A stretch of DNA of 64,000 bases from Desulfatitalea sp. BRH_c12. Its GTDB lineage: Bacteria > Desulfobacterota > Desulfobacteria > Desulfobacterales > Desulfosarcinaceae. The DNA lies in assembly GCA_000961655.1 (NCBI GenBank), contig LADR01000079.1, positions 31,134 to 95,133 of the forward strand. The letters run 5' to 3'. The translations under genes and the position numbers were made by a program. Below are positions 27,513 to 36,621 of this stretch, piece after piece; position 1 is the stretch's first letter, and the number at the start of each line of letters is the position of its first letter. The notes under the pieces were generated by a model that did no database searches, was not told where the DNA came from, and saw only the letters and a list, made by a program, of their open reading frames with translations.

Positions 27513-28252
27513 AACCCATTTTTTGGCTTGCTGAGCGAGGCGACCGCATCGGCCTCGACGTCACATAAATCGGCAAAACGGCCGATGCCCACCATCTTGA
27601 AAATTGCCTTGAAATTCTCGGAAAGCCCCACGATGGCCACGGCCTTCTTTGTCTGACGGATGGCGGAGAGGCATTTGATCAACTCGGCAATGCCCGCTCC
27701 GTTAACCGCGGCATTGTCCATGAAATGCATCAGAACGCGTTGACAGGGAGCCTGACGAGCCTGCTGACAGCACTCGCGCATCTGCTCCCGGTGCTCCCGA
27801 CGCAGGGTGCCCGTAATGCGGATGCAACCGATATCGTGTTCCAGAGAAAATGAGAGGTGGCACTCCTGGGGCACGGGATGCAGCAGCCGTTCGGTGGCCC
27901 GCTGCAAAGCGGCATTCAGGGCGCTGCGCTGAATGGGCTTATCGATAAAATCGGTGGCGTCCAGATTGAGCGCCTGCACCACCAAATCCATATCCCCATG
28001 CCCGGTGATGACGATTACTTCCGTGCTCGGGGCGATCCGTTTGATCTCCTTGAGGACTTCAAACCCATCCATTTCCGGCATTTTCAAATCGGTAAAAACA
28101 ATGTCGGGGCGATGTTCACACATCAAAGCCAGTCCCGATTTGCCATCTTCCGCCAGGAGTACGTTGTAGCCGTACGCAGTTAAAAACAGGCGGAACATGG
28201 TGAGTGTTGCGCTTTCATCGTCAATAACCAACACGGTGCGGGCTGTATCCAT
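27509..28252 (-). CDS. Response regulator with STAS output domain
   Basis: A protein of 247 residues. A receiver domain (1-125) has VIDDE, phospho-acceptor Asp in IVFTDLKMPEMDG and KPI. The second half is not DNA-binding: it resembles a STAS/anti-sigma-antagonist domain (GCIRITGTL, RVLMHFMDNAAVNGAGIAEL, KAVAIVGLSENFKAIFKMVG). In classical SpoIIAA-like proteins a phosphorylatable Ser stands before the helix; here the segment reads VNGAG, so switching by Ser phosphorylation seems unlikely. AAAGGA precedes the ATG. It is the first gene of the three-gene sensing operon. Confidence 0.88.
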   Translation of the reverse strand: MDTARTVLVIDDESATLTMFRLFLTAYGYNVLLAEDGKSGLALMCEHRPDIVFTDLKMPEMDGFEVLKEIKRIAPSTEVIVITGHGDMDLVVQALNLDATDFIDKPIQRSALNAALQRATERLLHPVPQECHLSFSLEHDIGCIRITGTLRREHREQMRECCQQARQAPCQRVLMHFMDNAAVNGAGIAELIKCLSAIRQTKKAVAIVGLSENFKAIFKMVGIGRFADLCDVEADAVASLSKPKNGL

Positions 28253-28273
28253 GGCGAGATGATCCTTTCATAA

Positions 28274-28310
28274 TCATTGAGCAATGGCGTGACAGGCACC
28301 TGCTCAATGA
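28274..28310. promoter_or_regulatory. Perfect 10-bp inverted repeat upstream of the REC-STAS gene
   Basis: TCATTGAGCA and TGCTCAATGA are separated by 17 bp and end 21 bp before the start codon at 28252. It may be an operator or a leader hairpin of the sensing operon; the sequence does not decide between these. Confidence 0.5.
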
Positions 28311-28524
28311 AACACTTATCATACACCTAAAGCATAGAATAATCTAAAAAATACCATTTTGTCACCCCTTCATTGCAGGGACCGCATTTGCGCGTGGCTT
28401 GATCACCGAAACGGAACATCGTGTTCGCCCGGTGCGTATGCAATGGTGCGTCTTTGCTCAGGTCCGCGCCTGTGGTGAAGGGCAGCTTTTCGAAACTATA
28501 AGGTGAGAAGTCTTAAAGAACTGA

Positions 28525-28547
28525 ATTTCCAAATGCGGTTACCCTGC
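28525..28547 (+). repeat. AAATGCGGTTACC repeat, left copy
   Basis: The stretch around AATTTCCAAATGCGGTTACC occurs again in inverted orientation at 32250-32272, and a shorter form lies near 32514. The two better copies bracket the 1099-residue regulator gene. Confidence 0.6.
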
Positions 28548-28793
28548 CCTTCATTGAACACGAGGTGTGCAGGGGGACTGATCACCCCTATCGGTCAAAG
28601 CAGGTGCCGCGCCCGTACAGGATTAAACCCAGGTGTGGCGCAAGCCGCTATTGGCAGGACGGTTGTAATTCCGAAAGTTGAGTGTTTCAATGAAACAACA
28701 CATCTGATACAAAAAGTGAGATGGACGAAAGCGGAAAAGCCTGGAACGGCAACATTGGTCGGGTAACCACGGCATGATCCAGGATAAGATTAG

Positions 28794-31700
28794 ATGCATT
28801 TCAATGCTTCAAAATACACAGCCCCCCGACTGCCGGTGCTCATTACCCGCGACCGGTTGATGCGACGTTTGCGGACTGGCCGACCTAACGGGGTGGTCCT
28901 CTTGCTGGGCCAGGCTGCCCAAGGTAAAACAACCCTGGCGGCGGATTACCTGAAAACCTGGCCGACACCGGTTGCCTGGCTCACTCTGGATGCCGCGGAT
29001 GCCGAGCCTGCCCGATTTTATGCCCTGCTCATACAAGCCCTGATCCATGCGATGCCCTCGGCCGCGCTGAAGGACTATCACGAAACACCCCATCCAAGCA
29101 TCGGGCCCCAGAATGACCCACGTCCGTTTGTTCAAAGCCTGCAAAATCTTTGGCCGCACCTACCCGGTCAGATCCAGATCGTCCTGGACGGCCTGGACCG
29201 GCTGCCCGATGCGGCCCCCTCCGCTTCGATCATCGCGCATATATGCGCCGCAGTGGCTCCAACCGGCCGGGTCTGGCTTTTATCGCGGCGAAAACCGCCA
29301 TTCAGATACCAACAGGCCATGATCAACAGGCAGATGCTGGTGCTTAACAACAATGACCTGGCTTTCAGTGCACGCGAGATTCAACGCTATTTCGAAGCAG
29401 TATATCCATGCCAATTGCCGCGTGAATGCCTCGAGGCGGTGCATCAGGCAACCGAGGGTTGGCCCGGCGCGTTGGTACTGCTGGCCCAAGCCCTGGAACG
29501 CATGGATCCCGCGCGGTGGCGCGACGATCTTTGCCGGCATCTGCCTGCCGCTTTATCGGGCGAAGCCCTGCATTATTTCTCCGAGGAAGTCTTCGATGGC
29601 CTCCCCCCAGCATCGCGTTCAGTTCTAATGCACGCCGCTGTAATGGATGGTATTGTCCCGGACATGCTGGCCGACCTCACGAATACCCCTGACGCTGCGG
29701 AGCAAATCGATAGCCTGGTGCAGAAAAATGCTTTTATCCACAGCTGTCATGACGCTATTCGGGATGAGACGCTTTATCGCTTCAACCCGATTTTTCAGGA
29801 ATTTTTACGGACGCGGTTCAAAGCCGCGTTTACCCTGGCCGAGCAACAGGCGTTTTATTCGAAAATTGCGGCTTGGTTCGATGCCCGCCAGGATGTCGCC
29901 ATAGCCGCCAGATGGTACCTGCAGGCCCAGGATTATGGAATGGCGGGCCAAGCGTTGAAGAAAATCAGCACGGATTTGATCATTCGCGGACGCATATCGG
30001 AATTGGCGGCCTACCTCGAAAATTTGCAGGTCCATCAACTGCATTCCGACCCCTGGCTGTTCTTTTTGCTGACCGTGACCCGGCAGATAAAGGGCGGATC
30101 AAGAAGCTTGGCTGATTTCGAGACAGTGCTGGACCGTTTTGCCGCCCTGAATGATGTTCGCGGTCAACTGCTCGCCCTGGCCTACCTCATCGAAACAAAC
30201 ACGCTCCTGGGGCAGGCTCCGGAAGCGTGCTTGCACTGGATTCAGGAAGGCGAACGCTGGCTGGTCGCCCAGAACACAAACCAATATTACAGTTTCGCCA
30301 AGGCGCTGTTGTGCCTTCAGATCGGATTCGGGTACATTGCCACCGGGCTGGATCTGGCCAAAGGTCTTTCGGCTGCCCGCAATGCCTATCTGCTATCGCG
30401 CAAAATGAAGAACACTTTTTTGATGGCGCGCTCGGCAATGGTTTCCGTGCTTGGCTGGGCGACCGCCGGCGAGTTCGATCGCGCCGATGAGATCTTGGTC
30501 AAAATCAAAGCAATGGACCTTTGGGGCGTGCAAGCCGAGTACGATAGCCTGCATCAGTTGGTCATGGCGGAGCTCGCGTTGCGACGCGGCAATTGGCAGG
30601 CTGCCTGGCAGCACACCCAAGACCTGGGCCGGAATATCGAGGCGAATGGTTTCCTGTTCCTGTATCCCGCTTATGTGGATCGCTGCGGCCTTGTGCACCT
30701 TTACGAGGGCCGTTTGGCCGAAGCCCGCAACACGTGCCGTCACCTGCTGGATGTCGCGATGCTGGCCGGCAATGCCACCTGCAAGGGCTTGGCCCACAGG
30801 CTCAGTGCCCTGATTCATCATTATCAGGACAACCCCATGCAAGCGGCAGCGGACGCAGAGCAGGCCATTGCCGTTTGGAATAAGGAAGGATCGCCGACCC
30901 TGCAATCGATGCAGGCACGGCAGCTGCTTGCACTAGCCTGGATTCAGCTTGGCAAATACAGCCCTAGCAAATTGCTGCTCGATCAGGCCATGAGCTACTT
31001 CAAACAGGCCGCCAACCCGCTTGCAATAACGGAAACCTACTTGATCCTGGCGCTCTGGGCCCACGCCAGTGGGCGGTTGCCAGAGAGTCGGGACTACCTC
31101 CAAAAAGGCCTTAGTATAGCCAGCACGAAGCGCTTTGGGTGTATGCCCCTTCTCAGACGGACGGATATCGCCCTGATAGGCCACTTAACTGAACAGTTCA
31201 GGTTGCAGCTGCCCGAAAGCTTTTGCCCGCACACGCGGATGGATAAACTGGATGTTTGCGTGCAAGCCGCGATCGTTGACACGATGCGCCCGGACGACAA
31301 TCTTTCCACTCCCGAGGAAACCATTGCCCTTGAAATCAGAACGTTCGGCGGTTTCAGCGTGATGCGCAACGGAAACGTTCCTATAGAAGAGCGTGAATGG
31401 TGCGGTCATCGGCCAAAACTGCTGCTCAAAGCGATCCTGGTCCACGGATTGCGCGAGATTCCCAAAGATATTCTGATCGACGATTTATGGCCGGAAAGCA
31501 CACCGGAGGCAGGATTGCAAAACTTCAAGGTGACGCTGCACCGCTTGCGCAAGATATTGGAACCTGAACTGAAAAAAAGTCATGGATCTGTATTTATCCA
31601 CCTTAAAAACAACCTCGTCTCTCTCGCCAAAGATGCCTGTCGCGTGGATTTAGAGGCTTTTCTGCAAGCCTGCAAAGATATCAAGCGCCATGCACTCAAC

Positions 31701-32093
31701 GGCGAGACCGTTGAAATCATAGCTCTGAGCCGCAAAGTGATGGCCCTGTATCAAGGTGATTTTCTCCCCGAAGAGCCCTATGCCCCTTGGGTGGAAATGA
31801 AGCGCTGGGCGCTCAAGGATACCTATCTCGGGGTAGTGTTGCAGTTGGCGCGCATTTTTTATAGCCAAGAGCATTACGAGCAGTCGGTGGATTGCTGCCG
31901 CACTGTTCTGCAAGTCGATCCCTGCCACGAGACGGCCGGCCAGATCCTGATACAGGCTTGTATACGTCAGGGCCGCGGCAACGAAGCGCTCCAGGCATAT
32001 CAAACCTTGTGCAAAGCGTTGCATGAGGAACTGGGCGTCACCCCCGATCCAGCCACCACACACCTTGTGGAGAAAATCAAAACCGTCCACTAA
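28794..32093 (+). CDS. Giant MalT-like ATPase regulator with C-terminal SARP (BTAD) module
   Basis: A protein of 1099 residues. The N-terminus (about 15-320) is a STAND-type ATPase: PVLITRDRLMRRL, Walker A LLGQAAQGKTTLA, QIVLDGLDRLPDA as Walker B, then a winged segment. Residues about 340-820 are helical TPR-like repeats. Residues about 845-940 form an OmpR-type winged helix (IRTFGGFSVMRNGNVPI ... HRPKLLLKAIL), followed by a bacterial transcriptional activation domain (VDLEAFLQACKDI ... DPCHETAGQILIQACIRQGR). Family role: ligand-triggered transcription activation. AGGA precedes the ATG. It stands upstream of the formate dehydrogenase operon on the same strand, so it could regulate it (inference). 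Confidence 0.9.
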   Translation: MHFNASKYTAPRLPVLITRDRLMRRLRTGRPNGVVLLLGQAAQGKTTLAADYLKTWPTPVAWLTLDAADAEPARFYALLIQALIHAMPSAALKDYHETPHPSIGPQNDPRPFVQSLQNLWPHLPGQIQIVLDGLDRLPDAAPSASIIAHICAAVAPTGRVWLLSRRKPPFRYQQAMINRQMLVLNNNDLAFSAREIQRYFEAVYPCQLPRECLEAVHQATEGWPGALVLLAQALERMDPARWRDDLCRHLPAALSGEALHYFSEEVFDGLPPASRSVLMHAAVMDGIVPDMLADLTNTPDAAEQIDSLVQKNAFIHSCHDAIRDETLYRFNPIFQEFLRTRFKAAFTLAEQQAFYSKIAAWFDARQDVAIAARWYLQAQDYGMAGQALKKISTDLIIRGRISELAAYLENLQVHQLHSDPWLFFLLTVTRQIKGGSRSLADFETVLDRFAALNDVRGQLLALAYLIETNTLLGQAPEACLHWIQEGERWLVAQNTNQYYSFAKALLCLQIGFGYIATGLDLAKGLSAARNAYLLSRKMKNTFLMARSAMVSVLGWATAGEFDRADEILVKIKAMDLWGVQAEYDSLHQLVMAELALRRGNWQAAWQHTQDLGRNIEANGFLFLYPAYVDRCGLVHLYEGRLAEARNTCRHLLDVAMLAGNATCKGLAHRLSALIHHYQDNPMQAAADAEQAIAVWNKEGSPTLQSMQARQLLALAWIQLGKYSPSKLLLDQAMSYFKQAANPLAITETYLILALWAHASGRLPESRDYLQKGLSIASTKRFGCMPLLRRTDIALIGHLTEQFRLQLPESFCPHTRMDKLDVCVQAAIVDTMRPDDNLSTPEETIALEIRTFGGFSVMRNGNVPIEEREWCGHRPKLLLKAILVHGLREIPKDILIDDLWPESTPEAGLQNFKVTLHRLRKILEPELKKSHGSVFIHLKNNLVSLAKDACRVDLEAFLQACKDIKRHALNGETVEIIALSRKVMALYQGDFLPEEPYAPWVEMKRWALKDTYLGVVLQLARIFYSQEHYEQSVDCCRTVLQVDPCHETAGQILIQACIRQGRGNEALQAYQTLCKALHEELGVTPDPATTHLVEKIKTVH

Positions 32094-32249
32094 CCAACCC
32101 GCAGTTCTTGGGACCAACCGCATCAGCCGGTGGGCACCCAGGGATCGGTAGCCGGGTTTTCATGGTGCCGCTTTGCGGCCCACCTCTTAGCCCGCGCTGG
32201 TCGACCCCGAATGAGATCTGCCCGCCAGACGTGTCCTATATAACTTACA

Positions 32250-32272
32250 GGTAACCGCATTTTGAAATTGTT
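32250..32272 (-). repeat. AAATGCGGTTACC repeat, right copy (inverted)
   Basis: Read on the minus strand it is AATTTCAAAATGCGGTTACC plus TG, differing from the left copy at 28525 by one or two bases over about 20. It lies 157 bp after the regulator stop codon. Confidence 0.6.
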
Positions 32273-32367
32273 CTCGCAGGTGCAAAGCCACCACCCCAAA
32301 AAATCATGGTGCGGGAGAAAAAAAAGGCCGCGCATTTTGTGCGATGCCTAAAAACAGTGGTTCGCAT

Positions 32368-32386
32368 GGGCGACCGCCGTTCGCCC
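32368..32386. repeat. GGGCGAAC/GTTCGCCC palindromic repeat, copy 1 (degenerate)
   Basis: GGGCGACCGCCGTTCGCCC, followed by CTAC. Arms are nearly complementary. Similar units occur at 32451, 44348 and 62972. Confidence 0.5.
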
Positions 32387-32450
32387 CTACAGCGTGCATC
32401 GTGATTCTCAAGGATCCATTTGTTTAGGATTAACCGACATTTACGCACCA

Positions 32451-32470
32451 GACGAACACAAGGTTCGCCC
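32451..32470. repeat. GGGCGAAC/GTTCGCCC palindromic repeat, copy 2
   Basis: GACGAACACAAGGTTCGCCC, followed by CTAAG; same core CGAACACAAGGTTCGCCC as the copy at 44348 apart from one loop base. Confidence 0.6.
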
Positions 32471-32675
32471 CTAAGAAAGAACGATGTTCCCATTCCTTGA
32501 ATGCGGCCCAACCAAATGCGGTACCCTGTTTTGTAACCTTTTTTTAACTTTAGCGCTGCAATGATAGCCGACATACGGATCAGAATGTGATTGCCCGCCA
32601 GCGATGTGGCTCAAAAAATAAAAACAGAACACTCTCGTCCGGTGTTTCACCGGATAACCCATAAGGAGGCCGACT

Positions 32676-35600
32676 ATGGATCTAAACCGACGTGAGTTTA
32701 TAAAGCTTTCCGGAGCGACCTTGTCGGGGATCGCTTTCGGAACGATGGGGTTCGACCTATCCCCGATCGAGGCCTACGCCTCGACCCTGCGCATTCAGAA
32801 TGCGGACCAGACCACGACGATCTGCCCGTACTGCGCCGTTGGTTGCGGCATTCTGGTGCACACCATCGAGGGTAAAGTGGTCAACACCGAGGGCGATCCG
32901 GATCATCCCATCAATGAAGGCAGTCTGTGCCCCAAGGGAATGTCGCTTTACCAGCTTTCGCACAACAATCCCAACCGGCTTACGACGCCTCTGTACAGGG
33001 CACCATACGCGACGGAATGGAAAGAAGTCTCCTGGGATTTTACTCTCGACAAAATTGCCGCCAACATCAAAAAAACACGCGATGAAAGTTTTGAAATCAC
33101 CAATGCGGCCGGCCAGGAAGTCAACCGAACCATGGGCATGGCCTCCGTGGGCAGTGCCGCCCTGGACAACGAGGAGTGCTATCTTTATCAGAAATTCCTG
33201 CGCTCCCTAGGCATGGTGTTTATCGAACACCAGGCGCGTATCTGACACTCCGCAACTGTAGCGGCTCTGGGAGAGTCGTTCGGACGCGGCGCCATGACCA
33301 ATCACTGGATTGATATCCGCAACAGTGATTATATCCTCGCCATGGGGAGCAACCCTGTCAAAAACCATCCGATTTCTTACAAATGGATCACGAAAGCGGT
33401 CGAAAACGGTGGCACATTGATCAGTGTCGATCCGTGCTTCACCGCGACATCGAACAAGGCGCAGATCTACGCACCGCTGCGGTCCGGAACGGACATCGCC
33501 TTTCTGGGCGGCATGATCAAGTACATTCTGGACAATGACCTGTATTTTAAAGAGTATGTACGCGACTATACGAATGCCGCTTTCCTGGTCGATCCGGGTT
33601 TTAAACTTCCGGGAGACGGGGACGGGGTCTTTTCAGGACTGGAAGGAATCAAAACCGAAGAAGGCTATGTGGATGCAAAGTACGACAAAACCACTTGGGC
33701 CTACCAGAAAGATGAAAAGGGCATCATCAAGAAAGATAAAACTTTCAAAGATCCCCATTGTGTCTACCAGTTGCTCAAAAAGCACTATTCAAGATACACC
33801 CCGGAAAAAGTTTCGGACATCACCGGGACCCCACCGGACAAACTTCTCGCCGTGTATTCAGCGTATGCAAAGTCAGGCGCGCCGGATAAATCGGGCACAG
33901 TACTTTACGCCATGGGCTGGACCCAACACACCGTGGGCGTCCAGAATATCCGTGCCATGAGCATCATTCAGCTGCTGTTAGGCAACATGGGCATGCCCGG
34001 TGGCGGCGTAAACGCGATGCGCGGAGAGAGCAACGTACAGGGGTCCACCGACCATGGGCTCCTGTTTCACATTCTGCCAGGCTACCTGAAAACACCCCGG
34101 GCCGCCCAGCAGACCTTTGCGGATTACAACGCGGCCTACACACCCAAATCGAACGATCCGCTCAGTGCCAACTGGTGGAGCAACTATCCGAAATACTCCG
34201 CCAGCATACTGCGCGCGTTTTACGGTCCCAAGCTCTCTTTGGATGAGAGCTATCGCTACCTGCCCAAACTGGACACGGGTCCCGATTACTCCTGGCTGAC
34301 CGTCTTCGACCAGATGTACCAGGATAAATTCAAAGGCTTTTTCGCCTGGGGGCAAAATCCGGCCTGCAGCGGCGCCAATTCGAACAAGACCCGTCATGCC
34401 ATGGGCAAGCTGGAGTGGCTGGTCAATGTCAACCTTTTCGACAACGAAACCGCTTCGTTCTGGAAAGGGCCCGACATGGACCCCGCCAAGATCAAAACGG
34501 AAGTTTTTCTATTGCCGTGCGCGGCCTCATTCGAAAAAGAAGGCAGCATCAGCAATAGCGGCCGCTGGATGCAATGGCGCTATAAGGCAGCGTCGCCTCC
34601 CGGCCAGGCCCTGCCGGACGGTGACATCGTCAATGAACTGATGAGCCGCGTTAAAACATTGTACCAGACCCAAAAAGGCGTTTTCCCGGATCCGATCCTC
34701 AAACTCTCATGGGATTATGGCCCCAAGAACGCCGCCGGACAAGTCAAACACATCGAGCCGCACCTGGTCGCCAGGGAAATCAACGGCTATTTTCTGGAAG
34801 ACACGACCATCAAGGACAAAGTTTACAAGCGCGGCACCTTGGTCCCGAATTTCACAATGCTGAGCGACACCGGGGCCACCTCCTCGGGTAACTGGTTGTA
34901 CTGCGGTTCCTATAACGAAGAGGGCAACATGGCCGAACGCAGGCAAAAGGACGATCCTTCAGGCATCGGCCTTTATGCGAATTGGGCCTGGAGCTGGCCC
35001 CTCAACCGCCGTATCCTGTACAACCGGGCCGCCGTGGATGTGAACGGCAAACCCTGGGCACCGCGAAAACGGGTCATTGAGTGGCAGGCAGAGACTTGGA
35101 AGGGTGACGTGCCCGATGGCGGGTGGCCACCGCTTGCCGCAGCAGGTAAAGGACGCTACCCATTTATCATGCAAGTCGAGGGGCATGGCTCTCTTTTCGG
35201 TCCCGGCATGGCGGACGGTCCCTTCCCAGAGCATTACGAGCCCTTTGAAAGTCCGCTGGGCGCAAATCCGCTTTCGCCCCAGTTCATCAATCCGGTATTA
35301 GTACGCTTTGACCGCATATCGCCGTCCAAAAACGTCAACCGCCGGGCTACGAACAATAGCGGCTTTCCGATCGTGTGCACGACCTACCGCGTCACCGAGC
35401 ACTGGCAGACCGGCGTCATGACCCGCTGGCAGCCTTGGCTGGCTGAAATGGAGCCGGGCCTGTTCGTGGAAATAAGCACCGAGCTGGCCGAATTGAAAAA
35501 CATCCGTAATGGTGAAAAGATCATGGTCCACTCTGCACGCGGCTCTTTGGAGGCCATCGCCATGGTGACCGTTCGCTGGCAGCCATTCACCGTTGCGGGT

Positions 35601-35801
35601 AAAACCGTTCACCAGGTTGGCATGCCATATCATTACGGGTGGTCCACCACGGCCGGGCGAAAGTATGGGGCCAAGGACAAAAAGCCGGAGGTGTTCACGT
35701 TCGGCGACAGCGCCAATCTGATCACCCCCAATATCGGTGATCCCAACACGATGATTCCGGAGAGCAAGGCCTTCATGGTGGACATCGTCAAAAAAGCATA
35801 A
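32676..35801 (+). CDS. fdhA: Selenocysteine formate dehydrogenase, catalytic alpha subunit
   Basis: One gene of 1041 residues read through an in-frame TGA at 33243-33245, codon 190. The N-terminus is a Tat signal (RREFIK, ending near SPIEAYA), so the enzyme is exported folded. A [4Fe-4S] site follows with C50, C53, C57 and C85 (CPYCAVGCG ... GSLCPKG). The TGA lies between HQARI and HSATVAALGESFGRGAMTNHW, exactly where FDH-N and Desulfovibrio FdhA have Sec, and a hairpin follows it. Family role: formate oxidation to CO2 at a Mo/W bis-pterin site in the periplasm. AAGGAGG precedes the ATG; fdhB follows 59 bp downstream. No membrane anchor gene is present. Confidence 0.96.
33243..33280 (+). promoter_or_regulatory. 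Selenocysteine codon and putative SECIS hairpin
   Basis: TGA at 33243-33245 is followed by a stem GCGGCTCT (33261-33268) pairing with AGAGTCGT (33272-33279) around a GGG loop, including G-T wobbles. The loop lies 23 nt after the codon, within the range of bacterial SECIS elements that SelB binds. Loop G residues are a feature of the E. coli fdhF element. Confidence 0.75.
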
Positions 35802-35860
35802 CTTTCTACGACGCGGCGGCCCTTGGGGGCACTGTCGGTCGCGACGAAAGGAGCATATAC

Positions 35861-36523
35861 ATGGAAAGAATGACCCTGGTCATCGATGTCGCTAAGTGCA
35901 CAGGATGCAGGTCCTGTCAGGTGGCGTGCAAAAACTGGAACCAACTCAAAGGCGAACAGACCGAAAATCGCGGCAGCCACGAAAACCCGCCCGATCTATC
36001 GGCGAATACCTGGAACCGGGTTGTTTTCGTGGAGTCCCGCGACGCCAACGGCAAGATCGACATGACATTTATCAGTGATCGGTGCCGCCATTGCGAAGAC
36101 CCGCCCTGTCTGGAGATAGGCCAAAGCGTGCCCGGAGCGGTTGTCCAGGACGACAGTGGCGCCGTGATATTCGGCAAAAAAACCAGGGAGATGGATTTTG
36201 ACGACCTGACGTCCAACTGCCCTTATGACATCCCGCGCAAGAACGAAGCCACCGGACGCATCAGTAAATGCACAATGTGCAACGATCGGGTATCCAATGG
36301 ACTGCAGCCGGCCTGTGTGAAAGCTTGTCCCTCCGGCGCGCTCCAATTCGGTCCGCGGCAGGAAATGTTGCGGTTTGCCAGTGGCCGCATCGAAGCACTC
36401 GGCGGGGATGCCAACCTCTACCCGGGCGAAGAACACAATGTACTGTGGGTTTTGCCCGAGAGCAGTAGAAAATATCCACTGGCCCAGGCGCCGACCGGCT
36501 GGAAGAACTACCGGGTGGCCTGA
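35861..36523 (+). CDS. fdhB: Formate dehydrogenase iron-sulfur beta subunit
   Basis: A protein of 220 residues with ferredoxin-like Cys clusters: CTGCRSCQVACKNWN near residue 12, CRHCEDPPC near residue 78, NCPYDIPRKN, and CTMCNDRVSNGLQPACVKACPSG. The size and motif layout match the electron-transfer subunit of two-subunit periplasmic FdhAB enzymes rather than FdhN/FdhO beta subunits, because the C-terminal membrane helix is absent. It has no signal peptide of its own and presumably travels with FdhA through Tat. AAAGGAG precedes the ATG. Confidence 0.95.
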   Translation: MERMTLVIDVAKCTGCRSCQVACKNWNQLKGEQTENRGSHENPPDLSANTWNRVVFVESRDANGKIDMTFISDRCRHCEDPPCLEIGQSVPGAVVQDDSGAVIFGKKTREMDFDDLTSNCPYDIPRKNEATGRISKCTMCNDRVSNGLQPACVKACPSGALQFGPRQEMLRFASGRIEALGGDANLYPGEEHNVLWVLPESSRKYPLAQAPTGWKNYRVA

Positions 36524-36531
36524 CCAGCAAG

Positions 36532-36570
36532 CGGTTTATGAACGTGGCCCCAGGCCATGTTCATAAACCG
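36532..36570. terminator. Strong 18-bp hairpin between fdhB and fdhE
   Basis: CGGTTTATGAAC and GTTCATAAACCG form a perfect 12-bp outer stem, extended inside by GTGGCC/GGCCAT with a 3-nt loop. It begins 9 bp after the fdhB stop and has no T-run. It may stabilise the 3' end of the fdhAB message or attenuate read-through into fdhE. Confidence 0.6.
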
Positions 36571-36621
36571 GCAAATGGGTTATTGATGCCACCGGCATAA
36601 GTGCAAACAGGATTTACGCCC

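Larger units (their letters stand above)
28253..28793. other. Divergent intergenic region of 541 bp
   Basis: This region separates the REC-STAS operon (minus) from the giant regulator gene (plus). It holds a perfect 10-bp inverted repeat at 28274-28310 and one copy of the AAATGCGGTTACC repeat near 28525. No gene with a ribosome binding site was found; the 87-codon frame at 28503 is not supported. Confidence 0.5.
32094..32675. other. Repeat-rich intergenic region upstream of fdhA
   Basis: These 582 bp carry no supported gene. They hold the right inverted copy of the AAATGCGGTTACC repeat (32250-32272), a third short copy near 32512, and two copies of the GGGCGAAC...GTTCGCCC palindrome (near 32368 and 32451). 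The region looks like an accumulation of small intergenic repeats. The fdh promoter must lie at its right end but no consensus was recognised. Confidence 0.55.

Noticed and set aside
33243..33293. fdhA as a pseudogene or two separate genes split by a stop
   Set aside because: The stop is TGA at the exact Sec position of formate dehydrogenases, the phase is unchanged, and a SECIS-like hairpin follows.
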